This document shows, piece by piece, positions 19,026 through 28,898 of a stretch of DNA of 64,000 bases. Each line of letters begins with the position of its first letter. Position 1 is the first letter of the stretch. Position numbers and translations under genes: made by a program. Below the pieces are notes generated by a model. The model had not been told where the DNA came from. It did no database searches and saw nothing but the letters and a program-made list of their open reading frames with translations. The stretch is from Aquirufa antheringensis (lineage in GTDB: Bacteria; Bacteroidota; Bacteroidia; Cytophagales; Spirosomataceae), in assembly GCF_004307425.1 (NCBI RefSeq), contig NZ_SEWZ01000003.1, forward strand, positions 124,001 through 188,000. The letters run 5' to 3'.

Positions 19026-21431
19026 TTAATTTCTGAGTGGTTTACCGCCACCTAATAAACTTTGGATTCTGTCCATGGTCTTTTTCTCGCCACATAGTGA
19101 AAGGAAAGCTTCTCTTTCTAGGTCGAGTAAATACGTTTCGCTCACGACTTGCGGAGCGTCTAAATCGCCACCGCAGATCGCATAGGCTAATTTATTCGCA
19201 ATTAAGGCGTCGTGTTCTGAGATGTAACGTCCCATTAACATGCCTTGGATGCCTGCTTTGAATAGGGCCAAACCTTGTTTTCCCTCCACCCAGACATCGT
19301 TGCGTCTCGCTTTTTGGACATATCCTGCGTCTGCTAAGGCCAAAGCCTCTCTTTTCGCCTCTGATATCACTTGATTGCGATTCAACACGATGCGATCCTG
19401 AGCGCGTAAATAATTCATCTCTCTCGCCTCGTGCGCCGAAGTACTCACGCGCGCCGTTGCGATATTCATAAAGGCCTCTTGCAAACGGTTCAACTCCACA
19501 TCGCCTGTGCGACGTGCATCGCCCATTCTTAAAGCCATCTCTTTCGTTCCACCACCCGCAGGAATCAAACCGACCCCCACTTCAACTAAACCCATATATA
19601 ATTCTGCATGAGCGACAATCTTATCTGCGTGTAAGTTGATTTCGCAACCACCACCCAAGGCTAAGGTATGTGGTGCCACCACTACCGGAATACCCGAGTA
19701 GCGCACGCGCATCATGGTTTCTTGGAAGGTCGCGATCATGTTGTTGATGTCGTCGAATTTCTGTTCCATCGCGAACATAAACAACATCCCTAAATTCGCG
19801 CCGGCAGAGAATGCCTCGTTCGACTCATTTCCGATCACTAAACCTTGGAAATCTTTTTCCGCCGTTGCGATTGCCTCTTGAATGCCTTCCAGCACCCCTT
19901 GGCCCATCGTGTTCATTTTCGAGTGGAATTCTAATCCCAAAATGCCATCGCCTAAATCCACGATGTGCATATCGTCGTTTGATGAAACAGTCTTCGTCGG
20001 CTTTAAGATCTGCAAATTGATTTGCTTCTCCGCTCCTGCAATCGCTTGGTATTTCTTAGTCGCAATGTCGTAGAACAAGCGCTTACCACCTTCCACTTTG
20101 TAGAAAGAAGTATGTCCTGCTGCCACCATCTCCGTTACCCAAGCTGCTGGTGCAAGACCCTCGGCTTTCATTAATTCGATTCCATTCACGACACCGATGG
20201 CATCCCAGGTTTCGAAGATCCCCATCTCCCAGCCAAAACCAGCGCAAATCGCTTGGTCAATTTTGACTAGATCATCTGCGATCTCCGGAATGCGATTTGA
20301 CGCATAACGGAAACCATCTAAGATGGTTTTGCGGTAGAATTCGCCGGCTAAATCTTTTCCCGCTAATAAAAGCGCTAAGCGATCAGCTAGGTTATCGATC
20401 GCCTTTGAGCGATCTAAGGTTTCGAAATTCACGCGTTCTGCTGCGCGGTACTCAAATGTATTAAGATCAAGGCTCAGGATGACCGTTTTGCCTTTTTCGT
20501 CTTTGGTTTTCTTATAAAATCCTTGACCCGTTTTATCTCCCAGCCATTTGTTTTCCATCAAACGCTGTAACATCACTGGTAGGTTGAAAATCTCTTTGCT
20601 TTCGTCGTTTACTAAAGCGGCCTTCAAATTGTTCGCTACGTGAACGGTAGTGTCTAATCCGACTACATCCGAAAGACGGAATGTACCAGATTTAGGACGA
20701 CCTACGACTTTGGACGTCAATTTATCGACTTGCTCTACCGTTAAGCCTAATTCCTCCACGACTTTCATCGTCTGCATCATCGAATAAACACCGATGCGGT
20801 TCGCGATAAAGGCAGGAGTGTCTTTACATAAAACGGCTGTTTTACCTAATTGAGTCTCGCCGTAGCCTAATAAGAATTCGATAATCGATTTGTCCGTTTT
20901 AGGACCTGGAATCACTTCGAATAAACGTAGGTAACGGGGAGGGTTGAAGAAGTGGGTTCCGCAGAAATGTTTTTGGAAATCTTCACTTCTACCTTCTGAC
21001 ATCAAATGAATCGGAATGCCCGATGTATTCGAGGTAACTAAGGTGCCCGGCGTGCGGAACTTCTCTACCTTTTCGTAGAGGGATTGTTTGATGGCTAGGT
21101 TTTCTACGACTACCTCCATGATCCAGTCCGCTGAACTGATTTCCGAAAGGTTGTCATCGAAGTTGCCTAGCTTGATGTTATTCGCAAAGCCAGCTGCGTA
21201 GAGCGATGCGGGCTTTGCTTTTATAGTTTGTTGAAATGCTGCGTTGACGATTCGGTTACGTACCGAAGGGTGTTCTAAACGAAGACCTTTGGCCTCTTCC
21301 TCTGGGCTCAAAGTCTGTGGTGCAATGTCCAATAAAAGGACCTGAACCCCAATATTTGCGAAATGACAGGCTATTCTTGAGCCCATAATTCCTGAGCCTA
21401 AAATGGCTACTTTTTTAATGGCACGATTCAT
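19026..21431 (-). CDS. fadN: 3-hydroxyacyl-CoA dehydrogenase / enoyl-CoA hydratase fusion (FadN type)
   Basis: 801 residues from the ATG at 21431; the frame runs 19 codons further upstream, but the Rossmann motif VAILGSGIMGSRIACHF starts right after this ATG. Domain order: NAD-binding dehydrogenase (1-190), two 3HCDH C-terminal domains (about 190-460), then an enoyl-CoA hydratase/isomerase domain (about 490-700) with an oxyanion-hole stretch near EAFSAGANLGM and ALGGGCEINLHAD. This order is reversed relative to E. coli FadB and matches Bacillus FadN. It hydrates enoyl-CoA and oxidises the 3-hydroxyacyl-CoA for the thiolase encoded 11 bp downstream. No fadE or fadD is nearby. Confidence 0.92.
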   Translation of the reverse strand: MNRAIKKVAILGSGIMGSRIACHFANIGVQVLLLDIAPQTLSPEEEAKGLRLEHPSVRNRIVNAAFQQTIKAKPASLYAAGFANNIKLGNFDDNLSEISSADWIMEVVVENLAIKQSLYEKVEKFRTPGTLVTSNTSGIPIHLMSEGRSEDFQKHFCGTHFFNPPRYLRLFEVIPGPKTDKSIIEFLLGYGETQLGKTAVLCKDTPAFIANRIGVYSMMQTMKVVEELGLTVEQVDKLTSKVVGRPKSGTFRLSDVVGLDTTVHVANNLKAALVNDESKEIFNLPVMLQRLMENKWLGDKTGQGFYKKTKDEKGKTVILSLDLNTFEYRAAERVNFETLDRSKAIDNLADRLALLLAGKDLAGEFYRKTILDGFRYASNRIPEIADDLVKIDQAICAGFGWEMGIFETWDAIGVVNGIELMKAEGLAPAAWVTEMVAAGHTSFYKVEGGKRLFYDIATKKYQAIAGAEKQINLQILKPTKTVSSNDDMHIVDLGDGILGLEFHSKMNTMGQGVLEGIQEAIATAEKDFQGLVIGNESNEAFSAGANLGMLFMFAMEQKFDDINNMIATFQETMMRVRYSGIPVVVAPHTLALGGGCEINLHADKIVAHAELYMGLVEVGVGLIPAGGGTKEMALRMGDARRTGDVELNRLQEAFMNIATARVSTSAHEAREMNYLRAQDRIVLNRNQVISEAKREALALADAGYVQKARRNDVWVEGKQGLALFKAGIQGMLMGRYISEHDALIANKLAYAICGGDLDAPQVVSETYLLDLEREAFLSLCGEKKTMDRIQSLLGGGKPLRN

Positions 21432-21510
21432 ATCTACGTTTTTAAATCTCGATGCGTAAATATAAATAAAAGGAATTATGTTATGCAAGCATACTAAATT
21501 TTATTTGCAC

Positions 21511-21540
21511 AAAAAAAGGCGATCCCAAGGGACCGCCTTC
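21511..21540 (-). terminator. Intrinsic terminator of gcvP
   Basis: On the minus strand a 9-10 bp stem (aggcggtcc / ggatcgcct, one G-U pair) with a short loop is followed by a run of seven T. It lies 22 bp after the gcvP stop. Confidence 0.85.
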
Positions 21541-21561
21541 CATGTAACGCGTAACGAAAAA

Positions 21562-24408
21562 TTACATATAACTCTCCATCGGCTCGCAAGCGCAAACTAA
21601 GTTGCGGTCACCATACGCAGAGTCGATGCGAGAAACCGTAGGCCAAAACTTGTTCGCCTTCACATACGCCAGTGGGAATACCGCTTTCTCGCGTGAGTAA
21701 GGACGATCCCAATCGCCTAGTAAAACAGCTGATTGAGTATGTGGCGCGTGCTTCAACACGTTGTTTGCTTTGTCTGCTTTTCCTTCTTCGATCTCACGAA
21801 TCTCCGCACGAATGCTTAAAAGCGCATCGCAGAAACGATCTAACTCGTCTTTGTTTTCAGACTCAGTAGGCTCAATCATTAATGTTCCAGCTACCGGGAA
21901 TGAAAGGGTAGGCGCGTGGAAACCGTAATCCATTAAACGTTTCGCGATATCTTCTGCCTCTACGCCAGCCGAGATTTTGAACGGACGGCAATCCACGATC
22001 ATCTCGTGAGCGCAACGTCCTTGTGAACCGGTATATAGGATAGGGAATTCTTTTTCCAAACGAGCCTTGATGTAGTTCGCGTTCAAGATCGCCGTTTCTG
22101 TCGCAGTCGTTAATCCTTTGCCGCCCATCATCGCGATGTAAGCATAGGAGATGGCCAAAATACTAGCTGATCCTACTGGTGCCGCAGAAACCGCACCCGA
22201 AGTTCCGTCATGTACGTGACCTGGTAAGAATGGAACTAACTGTGGCGCTACGCCGATAGGTCCCATGCCTGGGCCACCACCTCCGTGAGGGATACAGAAA
22301 GTTTTGTGCAAGTTCAAGTGACAAACATCCGCTCCGATGCGCGCAGGGGATGTTAAACCTACCTGTGCATTCATGTTCGCGCCGTCCATGTACACTTGAC
22401 CGCCATTTTCGTGAATGATTTCACAAATCTCTTGGATGGTCTCCTCGAATACCCCGTGGGTACTTGGGTAGGTAACCATTAAGCAAGAGAGGTTGTCTTT
22501 GTGTTCCAAAGCTTTGGCCTTCAAATCAGCCACGTCAATATTTCCGTTCGCATCGCAAGGGGAAACAATCACCTTCATGCCAGCCATAACAGCTGATGCC
22601 GGGTTCGTTCCGTGTGCAGATGACGGGATGATGGCAATGTTACGGTGGTGATCTCCGCGAGAGGCGTGGTAGGCACGGATGGTCATCAAACCAGCGTATT
22701 CGCCTTGTGCTCCCGAGTTCGGTTGCATCGACATTTTCGCGAAACCAGTAATCTCACATAACCAATCATTTAATTCAGCGACCATTTGCTGGTAACCTTT
22801 CGTCTGAGAAGCCGGTGCGAAGGGGTGAATCTTGCCTAATTCTGGCCAAGTCACCGGAATCATTTCCGTCGTCGCATTCAATTTCATGGTACAAGAACCC
22901 AAGGAGATCATCGAATGAACCATCGATAAATCTTTTGATTCCAATGATTTCAAATAACGCAACATTCCGTGCTCGGAATGGTATTTATTGAAAACGCTGT
23001 GCGTTAAGAAAGTCGAGCTACGAGTTAACGCTGCTGGGATCGCCCAAGTAACGTTTTTCTCTGCTGTTTTCGCGCCTTTTAATGTCTCGAAGAACGAGAT
23101 AATTTCGATTACGTCTGCTTCTTGCGTCGTCTCATCTAGAGAGATGCTTGTCGTAGTCGCCGTGTAACGTAAGTTGCGTTGTGCTTTTTCTGCCAAAACA
23201 CGTAAGTCCGACGTCTGTGCTCCCGTCTGAATCGTCAGCGTATCGAAGTGGTTGGTGTTTTCTAAGGTAAATCCAAGTTTGCGTAAGTTAACCGCTAGTA
23301 ATTCAGTCAAGCCGTATACTTTTTCGGCGATTTTCTTCAAGCCTGTTGGGCCGTGGTAGATCGCGTAAGAAGCTGCCATGATGGAAAGCAATACTTGCGC
23401 CGTACAGATGTTAGAGGTTGCTTTTTCGCGGCGAATGTGTTGCTCACGCGTTTGAAGCGCCATACGTAAAGCGCGGTTTCCTTCTGCATCCACCGAAACT
23501 CCGATGATACGTCCCGGAATATTACGCTTGTATTTTTCTTTCGTAGCGAAGAAACCGGCGTGCGGTCCTCCAAAGCCCATCGGTACCCCGAAGCGTTGGG
23601 AAACACCCACGACCGCATCAGCTCCCATTTCACCTGGAGGCGTTAATAAAGTCAAGGCTAATAAATCCGCTGCGACTACGACTTGTAAGCCGTTTTCTTT
23701 CGCTGCAGCGATTAGAGCACTATAATCAAATACCTCACCGTTAGAAGCAGGGTATTGTAACATCATTCCGTAGAAACGTGCGTCCGTAACGTCGAAAGTG
23801 CGGTGGTCACCCACCACGATTTCAATGCCGATAGGTTCAGCACGCGTTTTTAATAAGTCAATGGTTTGTGGCAAACATAATTCAGACACGAAATAAGCCT
23901 CAGCTTGATTGCGTTCTGCTGGTCTTTGGCCATATAACATCGTCATGGCTTCCGCTGCCGCCGTTCCTTCATCTAAAAGGGACGCGTTCGCTAATTCCAT
24001 GCCAGTTAAGTCGATGATCATCGTTTGGTAGTTCAATAACATTTCCAAACGACCTTGTGCGATCTCCGCTTGGTAAGGCGTGTAGGCTGTGTACCAAGAG
24101 GGGTTCTCTAAAATGTTTCTCAAAATGACCGTCGGCACAATCGTATCAGAGTAACCTAAACCGATGTGTGATTTGAAGATCTGGTTTTGACCCATGACTT
24201 CTTTAAAATCACGCAAGAACGCGAATTCAGATTTCGGTTCTGGCAGGCGAAGACCTTGGGCTAAGCGGATTTTTTCTGGTACAGTTTGTTGAATAAGTGT
24301 GTCTAGGCTATCCACACCGATTGTTTTTAACATGGCGGTTATATCAGCCGCTTCTGCATTGTTGTGACGTAACGAGAAGTCTTCCTGATAAGTGTAATTT
24401 GGGGTCAT
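21562..24408 (-). CDS. gcvP: Glycine dehydrogenase (decarboxylating), P-protein
   Basis: 948 residues from the ATG at 24408 ([11 protein letters not shown]), the length of a fused single-chain P-protein. An in-frame GTG at 24441 overlaps the probable -7 box and is rejected. The enzyme decarboxylates glycine with PLP and passes the aminomethyl group to the H-protein lipoyl arm. The N-terminal half carries [11 protein letters not shown] and the [24 protein letters not shown] segment. The C-terminal half carries [26 protein letters not shown] and the Schiff-base Lys in [19 protein letters not shown]. gcvT and gcvH are elsewhere, as is common in Bacteroidota. Likely a single-gene transcript. Confidence 0.97.
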   Translation of the reverse strand: MTPNYTYQEDFSLRHNNAEAADITAMLKTIGVDSLDTLIQQTVPEKIRLAQGLRLPEPKSEFAFLRDFKEVMGQNQIFKSHIGLGYSDTIVPTVILRNILENPSWYTAYTPYQAEIAQGRLEMLLNYQTMIIDLTGMELANASLLDEGTAAAEAMTMLYGQRPAERNQAEAYFVSELCLPQTIDLLKTRAEPIGIEIVVGDHRTFDVTDARFYGMMLQYPASNGEVFDYSALIAAAKENGLQVVVAADLLALTLLTPPGEMGADAVVGVSQRFGVPMGFGGPHAGFFATKEKYKRNIPGRIIGVSVDAEGNRALRMALQTREQHIRREKATSNICTAQVLLSIMAASYAIYHGPTGLKKIAEKVYGLTELLAVNLRKLGFTLENTNHFDTLTIQTGAQTSDLRVLAEKAQRNLRYTATTTSISLDETTQEADVIEIISFFETLKGAKTAEKNVTWAIPAALTRSSTFLTHSVFNKYHSEHGMLRYLKSLESKDLSMVHSMISLGSCTMKLNATTEMIPVTWPELGKIHPFAPASQTKGYQQMVAELNDWLCEITGFAKMSMQPNSGAQGEYAGLMTIRAYHASRGDHHRNIAIIPSSAHGTNPASAVMAGMKVIVSPCDANGNIDVADLKAKALEHKDNLSCLMVTYPSTHGVFEETIQEICEIIHENGGQVYMDGANMNAQVGLTSPARIGADVCHLNLHKTFCIPHGGGGPGMGPIGVAPQLVPFLPGHVHDGTSGAVSAAPVGSASILAISYAYIAMMGGKGLTTATETAILNANYIKARLEKEFPILYTGSQGRCAHEMIVDCRPFKISAGVEAEDIAKRLMDYGFHAPTLSFPVAGTLMIEPTESENKDELDRFCDALLSIRAEIREIEEGKADKANNVLKHAPHTQSAVLLGDWDRPYSREKAVFPLAYVKANKFWPTVSRIDSAYGDRNLVCACEPMESYM

Positions 24409-24440
24409 AAATTCTGAGAATTTGGATGATAAAATCGCCA

Positions 24441-24448
24441 CAAATTTA
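24441..24448 (-). promoter_or_regulatory. Candidate -7 element for gcvP
   Basis: Reads TAAATTTG on the minus strand, an exact TAnnTTTG, 32 bp before the ATG at 24408. No good -33 box. It supports the ATG over the GTG at 24441. No glycine riboswitch fold was recognised in this short leader. Confidence 0.4.
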
Positions 24449-24511
24449 ATCTTTTTTTAGCGATTTATTTTTAGATTCTTAACTTCGCTTTCTTAAATTT
24501 TGTTTCAACAA

Positions 24512-26110
24512 ATGAAAAAAACTAACATCTACGTTTTAGGGCTATTTTTAGCTGCTAAATTTATCCCGATGAGCGCCATCGCTCAGGGAGATCCAGTTCC
24601 TTACGCGTTGTCTATTCGCGCGGATGATCTGAAAAAACACTTGACTTTTATCGCCTCAGATAGCCTGAAAGGTCGCAATACGGGTTCGCCAGAGCAGAAA
24701 GTGGCGGCGAATTATATTGCAGACTCTTTTAAGAAATCAGGCATTGCGCCAGTGAATGGGTCTTATTTCCAAAAAGTGGACTTAGTCAACCGCGCTTGGA
24801 CGAACGTTTTCATTTCTGCTAAAGGAAAGAAATACGAATACCTAGGTGAGATGATGGCGAATGCACTTGCGCCTGTTGCAGCGAAATCAAAGTTTCCTTT
24901 AGTTTTTGCTGGTTTCGCGGTACAACAAGGAGGGTACACGGATTTTGACAAATTAAATGCTAAAGGTAAATACGTTTTAGCTTTCGAAGGGGAAGCAAAA
25001 GACGCATCGGGTAACTATGTATTGTCTGGTTCAAAAGATCCATCCGTTTTCGGGAAAGGCGACGGCTGGAAAGAAAAATTAAAGCGTGCACAAGCAGCTG
25101 GAGCGAAAGGTTTGATCTTGATCGCGGATCGCGATACGAAATCTTTTGGCAACCAAGTACGTCAACGTCAAGTGATGATGAAGCGTTTCGGGAATGAGCG
25201 CATGGCCTTCGCTGATGCGGCCTCTGCAGCAAACGAAGCGCCGGTCTTGTTAATCTCCTCTGAAGTGGCAGCTGAAATCTTAGGCACTACAGAAGCAGAG
25301 TTATTAGCTTACAAGGCATCGTTAGCCACGGCAAAAAAATCAGTTGCCTCGAAATTCAAAGCAGCTCCTATCGAAGTGACGATCGAAAGAACGGAGAAGC
25401 CAGTGGATACCTACAATGTCGTGGGTTATTTAGAAGGCACAGATAAGAAAGAAGAATTGGTTGTTTTAACAGCACACTATGATCACATCGGAGTTTCAGC
25501 AGATGGCCAAATCAACAACGGCGCAAACGATGATGGTTCTGGAACCGTAACGGTGATGGAATTAGCGGAGGCTTTCGGTAAAGCAGCGGCAGAAGGAAAA
25601 CGTCCACGTCGTAGCATTTTATTCATGACGGTGACGGGTGAGGAAAAAGGTCTTTTGGGTTCTGAGTGGTACGCAAATCACCCTTTATTCCCGTTAAAGA
25701 ACACGGTTGTAGATTTAAACACGGATATGACTGGTCGTTATGATGACGAGCACAAAGGCAAGCCGGATTACATCTACGAGATCGGTTCTGATAAATTGTC
25801 GTCTCAATTACGTGAGGTGTTAGTGGAGCAAAACAAGAAACACGTAGGTTTGGAATTAGACTACCGGTATAATGACGCGAACGACCCGAACCGTTTCTAC
25901 TACCGTTCAGATCACTACAACTTCGCTAAACATGGTATTCCAGTGGCATTCTTCTTTAACGGAGTTCACGACGATTACCACATGCCAGGTGATGAGGTAG
26001 ATAAAATCGAGTTTGACCAAATCCAAAAAGTAGGCCGTCTAGTGTTCTACATGGCTTGGGAAATTGCGAATAGAGAGCAGCGATTGGTTGTTGACTCGAA
26101 TAAGCCATAA
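24512..26110 (+). CDS. Secreted M28-family zinc peptidase
   Basis: 532 residues from the ATG at 24512 (a TTG at 24500 is in frame but the signal peptide starts at MKKTNIYV). Signal peptide: about 24 residues, ending MSAIAQ. A protease-associated (PA) type insert probably spans about 125-250. The M28 catalytic domain has all expected zinc ligands and the base: His and Asp in LTAHYDHIG and NNGANDDGSG, the Glu pair in VTGEEKGLLGSEW, Asp in DLNTDMTGR and the late His in DDYHMPGDE. The family are aminopeptidases or glutamate carboxypeptidases, here periplasmic or surface-exposed. It stands alone, divergent from gcvP and followed by the hairpin at 26141 and a terminator. Confidence 0.9.
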   Translation: MKKTNIYVLGLFLAAKFIPMSAIAQGDPVPYALSIRADDLKKHLTFIASDSLKGRNTGSPEQKVAANYIADSFKKSGIAPVNGSYFQKVDLVNRAWTNVFISAKGKKYEYLGEMMANALAPVAAKSKFPLVFAGFAVQQGGYTDFDKLNAKGKYVLAFEGEAKDASGNYVLSGSKDPSVFGKGDGWKEKLKRAQAAGAKGLILIADRDTKSFGNQVRQRQVMMKRFGNERMAFADAASAANEAPVLLISSEVAAEILGTTEAELLAYKASLATAKKSVASKFKAAPIEVTIERTEKPVDTYNVVGYLEGTDKKEELVVLTAHYDHIGVSADGQINNGANDDGSGTVTVMELAEAFGKAAAEGKRPRRSILFMTVTGEEKGLLGSEWYANHPLFPLKNTVVDLNTDMTGRYDDEHKGKPDYIYEIGSDKLSSQLREVLVEQNKKHVGLELDYRYNDANDPNRFYYRSDHYNFAKHGIPVAFFFNGVHDDYHMPGDEVDKIEFDQIQKVGRLVFYMAWEIANREQRLVVDSNKP

Positions 26111-26140
26111 TTGTTAGATCAATGGGTTCTGTAAATTATA

Positions 26141-26199
26141 TGGTGAAATAAAATTCTGAAATTGTGCTTCGCAATAATTTCTTGAATTTCATTTCACCA
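26141..26199. repeat. 59-bp imperfect palindrome downstream of the M28 peptidase
   Basis: The left arm pairs with the right arm over about 25 bases: tggtgaaat, aaattc and gaaatt each have exact complements in order, with small bulges, around a gc-ttc-gc tip. It lacks a T-run, so it is not a standard terminator. It could be an mRNA 3'-end stabiliser or a short palindromic element. Confidence 0.6.
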
Positions 26200-26263
26200 C
26201 ACAATTTGAATCGAGCATTGAATCTAAAAATGGCTTGTTCTCTCTAATTATAATTAGTAGAAT

Positions 26264-26291
26264 AAAAAAAGGGGACCTCGGTCCCCTTTTT
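26264..26291. terminator. Bidirectional intrinsic terminator
   Basis: ggggac-ctcg-gtcccc stem-loop (26271-26286) flanked by seven A on the left and five T on the right. It sits between the M28 peptidase gene (+) and the converging DUF4954 gene (-). Confidence 0.85.
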
Positions 26292-26321
26292 GATGTATTC
26301 AGAAATGTTTCATAAACGTAT

Positions 26322-26376
26322 CCCCGGAGGGGATTCCAACTTTATTATTTGTGCTTTATGCTCTATGCTTTAATCC
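26322..26376. repeat. Dispersed intergenic repeat, copy 1 (mini-hairpin plus gattccaactttatt)
   Basis: cccc-gga-gggg hairpin (26322-26332) followed by attccaactttatt and a pyrimidine-rich tail containing ctttatgctctatgcttt. The same arrangement with a different hairpin stem occurs at 54900-54950. The stop codon of the DUF4954 gene (26356-26358) and its last codons lie inside the tail. Confidence 0.65.
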
Positions 26377-28506
26377 TTCTAGATTTTCTCTAAAGGATAT
26401 CGCGCGCATTTTTGCCTCCTGAATAAACTCATTCTCCTTCACATCACCGATCACCGCATCGAGTTCTGCTGCGTTTCCGAACATGGCTAAGCGGAACGGA
26501 TCCTCATAGTCTTTTGAACGAGATCGTTCGATACCTGCCGTTAAGAAATCAGCGGTAGCGATGGCGCGATCAATCCAGGCTGGTATATTTTCGAACGCTG
26601 AAGGGTTGATCTGTAATAAGCCGTTTAAGGCGTTTTCGAATTTCTGCTCTGGGTACAGCGCCGCTTGTTTTTCGTAGAATTCGTGTACCTGTTTCCAGCG
26701 AGTGATTTGGCCTGATTTAATATCCTCTTTCATCTCGTTGATGACGCCGGATGGAATCAATTGTCCACCTAGATTTTCCCAAACTTGAATGGCTGTAGCA
26801 TTTTTTAAGGTCGCTTGTAAAAGCGCCGATGGAGAAGCGGTGGGGTGGCGCTCGGAAGTGGCTAACCATTCTTTGGCCGCATGATAATATAACAAATCAT
26901 GGAAGATCTGGTAGGCTTTATGAGCCTTAGCGATGCGCGTTCTGCGTTTCGTGTTCTCGATGCCTGTCGCGTAAACGGCTAACGGATTCGAAGCGTTGGC
27001 TGGGTCATTTAACCAAGCTTTGCCATCTCCACCGCCTAACGAATCAGAAACCCATTTCTCTAATAAGTTGATCCCTTGCAAGATTTCCGATACTGTGTCT
27101 GGCGCTAAGAAATCAAACTCGAGCAACATGTCTTTGTCGGTTCTTTGATCTCTAGCTGCGAATTTCCAGGCATTGCGGGCCAGGGCGTACATGTTGTATT
27201 GGAACCAATAGCCGGCGATGATCAATAATCCGCCTTCGGAATCATCGTTTCCGATTAAGGAGAAGGGAAGTGGATTGTGGATTTCACCTGGGTAATTTCC
27301 TTTCGAAATGAGGTTAAAGGAGGCGAACTTCGAGTTGTGTTTTAAGGCCACGGATAAGCCAGGCCAAAATCCACGTCCCGCCTGCAATTCCCCATCCGCT
27401 CCACGCGAATTGTGGTTTGAACCAAGGGTCGCGCCGGCGGCCATGTTGCTTTGGCCTTTGACGATTGCTGCGCACAAGAACGAGTTGTTGTGGTGTTGTT
27501 CGTGAGCCGGAAAAATGAGTGCATTTAATACCTCGCAACAAGAAATGGTGGAATTGCTTCCTAAGAATGAGTTGATCAAACGCGCACCGTATTTTAGTTG
27601 TGAGTGTGCCGCTAATATGAAACGAACCGCCTTCACACCGTAGAAAATGCGGCAGCCTTCGTGGATGATACCGTTCACGATTTCGCAGCCTTCGCCTATT
27701 TGGGTGGAGGCCTCGGCGTTCGAGATGATCGTTAAGTTCTTTAATTTATTCGCGCCTTTGATATAGGTATCGGTACCCATATTGACGTCTTTGATGATCC
27801 CGGTATTTTTGATGACGGTGCGGTCGCCGATTTGGCCGTAGAATCCGCGTTTAGACGAGAATTCTTGGATGGTCATTTCTTTGTACTTCGCTTGTAATAA
27901 GGTGTCATCGCGGTCTTGGGTCCATAAAAAAGCATCGGCAGGTTTCATTCCCACGAATGGAATGACCTTGCGTCCGCCATTTTCGTTGCCTAATTCCATC
28001 CAAATTCGGATGCGCTCTTCTTCGCCTTTCTTTACGATACCATTACCAAATTTCGCCGTCGCCGTGGTAGCTAATTCGTTCACTTGGAGGATCATTACTT
28101 CGTTTCCGATTTGGTAATGAGACAATAAGTTCACGCGATCGATGGCTACGTTATCGCCAAAATCACACGAGATCAAGGTGCTGTTATAAAGACCCACCGG
28201 CATGCGCAGGTTTTTGAATTCTAAATAGCAACTTTCTAAAATACCGATACGGTTAATGCCAAAAAAGCGGCAATTCTTCACCAAGTACGGATTAAAACCC
28301 TCTTTCACCCACACGTCTTTCCAGTTCTCTGCCTCGTTCAAGTTCGCTTCTAGGATACTAATCTCCCGCGGCGCTAGCGGACGGTAAGCCCCTAAGTCGA
28401 TGTTGGAGTTGCGGTGGTCGAATTCGCTTTGGCCCTCTTCTAAGAAAGCGGGTGTTACGAAATCGAATCCTAGTTTTGAAAGTGGTTTTTTATCTATTCT
28501 ATTCAT
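26356..28506 (-). CDS. DUF4954 family protein, beta-helix type
   Basis: 716 residues. It resembles the Bacteroidota family DUF4954, whose middle part looks like a left-handed beta-helix related to sugar-nucleotide acyl- or nucleotidyltransferases. The repeated stretches GDRTVIKNTGIIKDVNMGTDTYIKG, ASTQIGEGCEIVNGIIHEGCRI and LGSNSTISCCEVLNALIF show that pattern (about residues 220-345). Other clear segments are PLAPREISILE and GATLGSNHNSRGADGELQAGRGFWPGL. The C-terminal 300 residues are helical. No signal peptide. No enzyme activity can be assigned. It is the last gene of an operon with a VOC protein (4-bp overlap) and a GH130 enzyme, which hints at sugar metabolism. Its final residues are encoded in a dispersed repeat. 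Confidence 0.75.
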   Translation of the reverse strand: MNRIDKKPLSKLGFDFVTPAFLEEGQSEFDHRNSNIDLGAYRPLAPREISILEANLNEAENWKDVWVKEGFNPYLVKNCRFFGINRIGILESCYLEFKNLRMPVGLYNSTLISCDFGDNVAIDRVNLLSHYQIGNEVMILQVNELATTATAKFGNGIVKKGEEERIRIWMELGNENGGRKVIPFVGMKPADAFLWTQDRDDTLLQAKYKEMTIQEFSSKRGFYGQIGDRTVIKNTGIIKDVNMGTDTYIKGANKLKNLTIISNAEASTQIGEGCEIVNGIIHEGCRIFYGVKAVRFILAAHSQLKYGARLINSFLGSNSTISCCEVLNALIFPAHEQHHNNSFLCAAIVKGQSNMAAGATLGSNHNSRGADGELQAGRGFWPGLSVALKHNSKFASFNLISKGNYPGEIHNPLPFSLIGNDDSEGGLLIIAGYWFQYNMYALARNAWKFAARDQRTDKDMLLEFDFLAPDTVSEILQGINLLEKWVSDSLGGGDGKAWLNDPANASNPLAVYATGIENTKRRTRIAKAHKAYQIFHDLLYYHAAKEWLATSERHPTASPSALLQATLKNATAIQVWENLGGQLIPSGVINEMKEDIKSGQITRWKQVHEFYEKQAALYPEQKFENALNGLLQINPSAFENIPAWIDRAIATADFLTAGIERSRSKDYEDPFRLAMFGNAAELDAVIGDVKENEFIQEAKMRAISFRENLEGLKHRA

Positions 28507-28898
28507 AATTCATAAAATTCAAGGGGCAAATCATCCGGATCCGCGATAAAGGTAAATCGCTTCCCAGTGAACTCATCGATGCGAATGGGCTCCGATGTGA
28601 TGCCTTTTTTGGTTAATTCCTGCACCGTCAAGTCCAGGTTATTTACTTGAAATGCCAAATGTCGCAAACCACAACTTTCCGGCCTCGAAGGTCGAGCGGG
28701 CGGGTTAGGGAAAGAGAACAATTCAATCACATAGTGATCGTTCAGCGCTAAATCCAATTTATACGAATCGCGTTCAGCCCGATACACTTCTCGGATCATT
28801 TCAAGTCCTAAATCCTGCGTATAAAAGGCCTTAGAACGCACATAATCCGAGCAGATGATGGCGATGTGGTGGACGCTATGTAATCCTAGTGAGCTCAT
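28503..28898 (-). CDS. VOC (glyoxalase/bleomycin-resistance) family protein
   Basis: 131 residues, one VOC domain with two beta-alpha-beta-beta-beta halves. Likely metal-site residues are the His of SVHHIAIIC at the start of the first half, Glu in HYVIELFSF, His in GLRHLAFQV and Glu in LPLEFYEL, the usual H/E/H/E layout. It is closest in look to the YaeR/glyoxalase-I-like group (SDYVRSKAFYTQDLGLEMIREVYR). Substrate unknown. ATGA overlaps join it to GH130 upstream and DUF4954 downstream, so all three are made from one transcript. Confidence 0.82.
   Translation of the reverse strand: MSSLGLHSVHHIAIICSDYVRSKAFYTQDLGLEMIREVYRAERDSYKLDLALNDHYVIELFSFPNPPARPSRPESCGLRHLAFQVNNLDLTVQELTKKGITSEPIRIDEFTGKRFTFIADPDDLPLEFYEL

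Noticed and set aside
21432-21488. 19-codon extension of the FadN-like gene
   Set aside because: The Rossmann motif normally starts within a few residues of the ATG at 21431; the extension is AT-rich leader.
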